Below, piece after piece: positions 7,260-9,753 of a stretch of 9,753 nucleotides of DNA. Both the position numbers and the translations under genes were made by a program. Positions within the stretch are counted from its first letter, which is position 1; every line of letters begins with the position of its first letter. This stretch comes from Candidatus Krumholzibacteriia bacterium. Lineage in GTDB: Bacteria; Krumholzibacteriota; Krumholzibacteria; WVZY01; JAKEHA01. The notes below the pieces were generated by a model. It worked only from the letters and a program-made list of their open reading frames with translations. It was not told where the DNA came from and ran no database searches. The stretch covers positions 1 to 9,753 of the forward strand of contig JAOTVO010000084.1 in NCBI GenBank assembly GCA_029863355.1, given 5' to 3'.

Positions 7260-7305
7260 TCCCCGTTTCGCGCTCACACATACTGAAAACTGGCTGGCTC
7301 GACAA

Positions 7306-7384
7306 CCCTCAATCACGGGCTGGAGCGACCTGTCTGTCGGGTGATGGATCCGTCGAGGGGCGACCCCCGGGCCGCCCGTGAGGG
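7306..7384 (-). promoter_or_regulatory. Candidate structured leader RNA of the TPR lipoprotein gene
   Basis: On the transcript strand CACGGGC (7374–7380) is perfectly complementary to GCCCGTG (7314–7320), and the flanking CCCT (7381–7384) pairs with AGGG (7306–7309) across a 4-base bulge: 11 pairs closing a 53-base interior. The interior can form smaller stems, for example CGAC/GTCG around AGACAG and GGGG/CCCC around TCG. It sits wholly within the predicted 5' leader, between the promoter and the start codon. I do not recognise it as any known riboswitch class. High GC makes accidental pairing common, so conservation is needed to call this a regulatory RNA. Confidence 0.35.
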
Positions 7385-7421
7385 CAATTCTGAGATTCCA
7401 CTCTGGGGGTTTCCTGGCTTC

Positions 7422-7450
7422 ATATTGCGAGGGCCGCTCCGGGCTGTCAA
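7422..7450 (-). promoter_or_regulatory. Sigma70-type promoter for the TPR lipoprotein gene
   Basis: A consensus -35 TTGACA (7445–7450) is followed after 17 bases by CAATAT (7422–7427), which keeps the important A at position 2, A at 5 and T at 6 of the -10. Transcription would start near 7415, about 205 bases before the TPR ATG. The -35 begins only 3 bases after the T-run of the candidate priA terminator, so the terminator and promoter are packed back to back. A perfect TTGACA in DNA this GC-rich is unlikely by chance; the -10 is only three of six. Confidence 0.6.
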
Positions 7451-7453
7451 GCG

Positions 7454-7476
7454 AAAATCCGGCGCTGCGGAGCGCC
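7454..7476 (-). terminator. Candidate intrinsic terminator after priA
   Basis: On the transcript strand GGCGCT and AGCGCC form a perfect 6-bp stem around a CCGC loop, followed by GGATTTT. The stem begins about 30 bases after the priA TGA and is preceded by a G/C-rich run. The T-run is short and offset by GGA, so termination could be weak. Placement exactly between the priA stop and a TTGACA promoter supports the call. Confidence 0.5.
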
Positions 7477-7507
7477 CCCCGGGCCGCCCCGGCACCCCCT
7501 TTCCCCG

Positions 7508-9753
7508 TCAGAGGAACGTCTCGGGGTCCACGTCCCAGCGCAGATCCACCGCCCGGCCGACCTTGCGCCGCGCGACCAGCGACGCGAACGCGGCCAGGAT
7601 CTGCTCTTTGTCCGCCTGCGTGATGGGTCCCCGCAGGAGAATCTGCTCGCGGTACCGGTTCTTGATCCGCGCCACCAGCGGCGGGGCTGGGCCCAGGACG
7701 TCGATGGGCCGGCGGGCGAGCAGCTCGCGCAGCACGTGCGCCCAGCCGGCCATGAAGGCGCGCAGCAGGTCCTCGTCCGTCGCGCTGCACGCGGCCAGCA
7801 CAATGCGCGCGAACGGCGGGTAGCGCAGCTGCCGGCGCACCTCGAGCTCCTCGCGCATGAAGCCGTCGTAGTCGTGGCGTTCTAGGAAGCGGAAAACGTA
7901 GTGCTCGGGCATGAATGTCTGTATAACGACCTCGCCCGCGTTTCCTCCGCGCCCGGATCTTCCCGCCACCTGGGCGAGCTGCTGGAAGGTACGCTCCGCG
8001 GAGCGGAAGTCGGGGAAGTTGAGACCCTCCTCGGCGAGGAGGACGCCGACCAGGCCCACCCCTGGGAAATGGTGGCCCTTGGTCACCATCTGTGTGCCCA
8101 GCAGCACCGGATAGTCGCCGGTGCTGAACTCCTCCAGGATGCGCTGGTGGCCCTCCTTGCCCGAAGTGGTGTCTGCGTCCATGCGCAGCACGCCGACGCC
8201 GGGAAAGAGCGCGCGCAAGTCGAGCTCGACGCGCTGCGTCCCCACGCCCGCGTAGTACAGCCGCGCGCTCTTGCAGGCGTCGCAACGAGAGACGGTGGAC
8301 CGCGCGAAACCGCAGAAGTGGCACTTGAGGGATCCGTCGGCGCGGTGGTAGGTAAGCGAGATGTCGCAGCTGGGGCAGGCCGCCACCCAGCCGCAGGCGT
8401 TGCACTGCACATAGCGGGCGTGCCCGCGTTTGTTGAGGAAGATGATGCTCTGGCGCCCCGCCTCGATGTTGCGCTCCAGACGTTCGACGAGGGCGCCGGA
8501 GAACAGGCTCCCCCCCTCCTCCCGGCGCATGTCCACCACGCGGATCGCGGGCAGCGGCGACCCTCCGGGGCGCTGCGGAAGACGCAGCGCCAGGTACTTG
8601 CCGTCGAGCGCGCGGCGCAGCGATTCCGCCGATGGCGTCGCCGAGCCGAGCACCACGGTGAGGGCCTCGTGCTTGCCGCGCATCAGCGCCACGGCGCGCG
8701 CGTGGTAGCGCGGCTTGTCCTCCTGCTTGTAGGAATCGTCCTGCTCTTCGTCCACGATGATCATGCGCAGGTCGCGCACGGGCATGAACACCGCGGAACG
8801 CGGGCCGACCACGACGCGCTGCTCTCCCCGCTCCACCCGGCGCCATATCTCGAAGCGCTCGGGCCCGGTGAGACGGCTGTGTACGATCGCGACCGCTTCG
8901 CCGAACATGCGCCGGTAGCGGGCGGTGGCCTGCGGGAGCAGACCGATCTCCGGCACCAGGACGATGCATCCCCCGCCCTGGGCGAGGACGACTCGCGCCG
9001 CGCGCAGGTACACTTCGGTCTTGCCGCTGCCGGTGACGCCGTGCAGAAGCGCCGGGCGGAACGCGCGCGCGTCGAGGCAGGTGGTCAGGCGTTCGAGCGC
9101 ATGTTTCTGCGACGTGGTCAGGCGCTCGACCTCGCCGTCCATCGCTTCGAGCGGCGAGCGCGCCCGGGGCGCCTCGACCATCTCCGCCATGCCCCTGGCG
9201 ACGAGGGCGTCGACTACCACGCGCGCGTAACCCCACTCGGCCGTCACCACGGAGAGCGGGGCCTCGCCCCCCGACGCCACGAGCTGCACGGCGAGGGCGA
9301 GCTGCTTCTTCGCGCGCGAGAGCGCGTCTCTTACCGGAGCGAACGCTTCGCCTTCCAGGCCGCCGGAAGTGAGCGCGGCTCGGACCGGGCCGGCGGCGCG
9401 CACTACCCCCCTCGGGCTCACCCTTGCGCGCGCGGGACGCATGCTCGGGGGCAGCACCGCCTGCATGGCCTCGCCGAGGGAGCATCCGTAGTAACTCGCT
9501 ATCCACCGGGAAATGTCGAGCAGCGCCTGGGGCAGGTACGTGGCCGACACGGAGCGGATGGGGCGCGTCCGCGGGACGTCGGGAGCGCCCATGATCTCGG
9601 TGACCACGCCGCTGAGCACGCGCTTGCCGAAGGGCACCTCCACGCGCCTCCCCACGAAGAGGTCGTCCGCGATGGCCGGCGGCACCTCGTAGGTGAAGGG
9701 CCGGTCCACGGGGATGGGCAGCGCCACGCGCGCGAAGCGCCCGGAGGTGTGCT
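7508..9753 (-). CDS. priA: Replication restart helicase PriA (5' end cut by window)
   Basis: PriA is an SF2 3'-5' DNA helicase that recognises stalled or collapsed forks and reloads the replicative helicase. Numbering from the GTG at 9727: N-terminal 3'-DNA-binding domain (about 1–95), Walker A GVTGSGKTE (230–238), motif II DEEQ (326–329) followed by DSYKQEDKPRYHAR, motif III GSATPS (361–366), and the zinc-binding insertion with four CxxC pairs (442/445, 451/454, 469/472, 482/485). GTQMVTKGHHFP (544–555), QVAGRSGRG (586–594) and a complete C-terminal domain ending WDVDPETFL follow. The frame stays open to the window edge, and the residues before the GTG (RFARVALPIP) match the usual PriA N-terminal strand, so the true start almost certainly lies just outside; GTG 9727 is not the start. 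The motif II position usually His (DEEH) is Gln here. The stop is TGA; a candidate terminator follows. Confidence 0.96.
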   Translation of the reverse strand, partial: HTSGRFARVALPIPVDRPFTYEVPPAIADDLFVGRRVEVPFGKRVLSGVVTEIMGAPDVPRTRPIRSVSATYLPQALLDISRWIASYYGCSLGEAMQAVLPPSMRPARARVSPRGVVRAAGPVRAALTSGGLEGEAFAPVRDALSRAKKQLALAVQLVASGGEAPLSVVTAEWGYARVVVDALVARGMAEMVEAPRARSPLEAMDGEVERLTTSQKHALERLTTCLDARAFRPALLHGVTGSGKTEVYLRAARVVLAQGGGCIVLVPEIGLLPQATARYRRMFGEAVAIVHSRLTGPERFEIWRRVERGEQRVVVGPRSAVFMPVRDLRMIIVDEEQDDSYKQEDKPRYHARAVALMRGKHEALTVVLGSATPSAESLRRALDGKYLALRLPQRPGGSPLPAIRVVDMRREEGGSLFSGALVERLERNIEAGRQSIIFLNKRGHARYVQCNACGWVAACPSCDISLTYHRADGSLKCHFCGFARSTVSRCDACKSARLYYAGVGTQRVELDLRALFPGVGVLRMDADTTSGKEGHQRILEEFSTGDYPVLLGTQMVTKGHHFPGVGLVGVLLAEEGLNFPDFRSAERTFQQLAQVAGRSGRGGNAGEVVIQTFMPEHYVFRFLERHDYDGFMREELEVRRQLRYPPFARIVLAACSATDEDLLRAFMAGWAHVLRELLARRPIDVLGPAPPLVARIKNRYREQILLRGPITQADKEQILAAFASLVARRKVGRAVDLRWDVDPETFL

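Noticed and set aside
7210..7305. Longer TPR lipoprotein starting at 7305 or 7278.
   Set aside because: It would place an Arg-rich stretch in front of the signal peptide and lipobox. The ATG at 7209 has GGAGGG at ideal spacing.
7277..7305. Second promoter-like pair in the TPR leader, TTGTCG with a 17-base spacer to TATGTG.
   Set aside because: The -10 lacks the conserved final T and both hexamers are weak; the TTGACA promoter upstream is better. It remains possible, but I would not annotate it.
37..7344. Several long plus-strand open frames (for example 37–1335, 980–2455, 2116–3246, 3351–4325, 4522–5616 and 5974–7344).
   Set aside because: All lie opposite murA, prmC, prfA, DUF1385, rho and the TPR gene, have skewed composition and show no protein family features. 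They arise from GC-rich third positions of the real genes.
7313..7425. Small open frame of about 36 codons (MKPGNPQSG...) upstream of the TPR gene.
   Set aside because: Its ATG overlaps the predicted -10 element and precedes the transcription start, it lacks a ribosome binding site and its sequence is low-complexity.
7206..9506. A 766-codon open frame on the minus strand overlapping priA in another frame.
   Set aside because: Its product is dominated by Arg, Ala, Gly, Pro and His without any recognisable domain, while the overlapping frame encodes complete PriA motifs. It is a high-GC shadow.
9725..9727. GTG at 9727 as the priA start.
   Set aside because: The upstream in-frame residues RFAR continue the typical PriA N-terminal strand and the frame is open to the window edge, so the gene begins outside the window.

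Overview
The window is GC-rich bacterial chromosome with every recognisable gene on the minus strand. Read in the direction of transcription (high to low coordinates) the order is priA (5' end cut by the window) – a TPR-repeat lipoprotein – rho – rpmE (zinc-free type B L31) – a DUF1385/YqhQ-type membrane protein – prfA (RF1) – prmC (RF1/RF2 glutamine methyltransferase) – murA (3' end cut). These are core housekeeping genes. The rho–rpmE–DUF1385–prfA–prmC block is a conserved neighbourhood in several phyla. A lipobox protein and the very high GC suggest a diderm, perhaps of the FCB/Gemmatimonadota-like candidate lineages, but that placement is a low-confidence inference from gene order and composition only.

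Layout. 7508–9753: priA, followed by a candidate intrinsic terminator (7454–7476) and a TTGACA promoter (7422–7450). 7210–7507: about 300 bases without a gene, holding that terminator, the promoter and a long, foldable leader for the TPR lipoprotein gene (6112–7209). 5779–6111: a 333-base gap upstream of rho with two stable hairpins flanking a C-rich, G-poor stretch, but no gene and no convincing promoter. 4531–5778: rho. 4444–4530: a short gap with a good promoter for rpmE and a hairpin beside its ribosome binding site. 4186–4443 rpmE, 3243–4151 DUF1385, 2161–3231 prfA, 1220–2134 prmC and 1–1215 murA are spaced by 34, 11, 26 and 4 bases and look like one operon.

How they fit together. Rho ends transcription; RF1 ends translation at UAG/UAA; PrmC methylates the GGQ glutamine of RF1; L31 is a ribosomal protein; MurA starts peptidoglycan synthesis; PriA restarts stalled replication forks. 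The DUF1385 protein has no known function and sits in the middle of the translation-termination genes.

I found no mobile element, CRISPR array, tRNA, rRNA, phage gene or defence system, and I do not think the window holds a new multi-gene system. The points most worth a second look are the structured leaders of the TPR and rho genes, five consecutive genes ending in UAG around the gene for the factor that reads UAG, a rho stop codon that alone separates rho from rpmE in one frame, and the DUF1385 protein itself.
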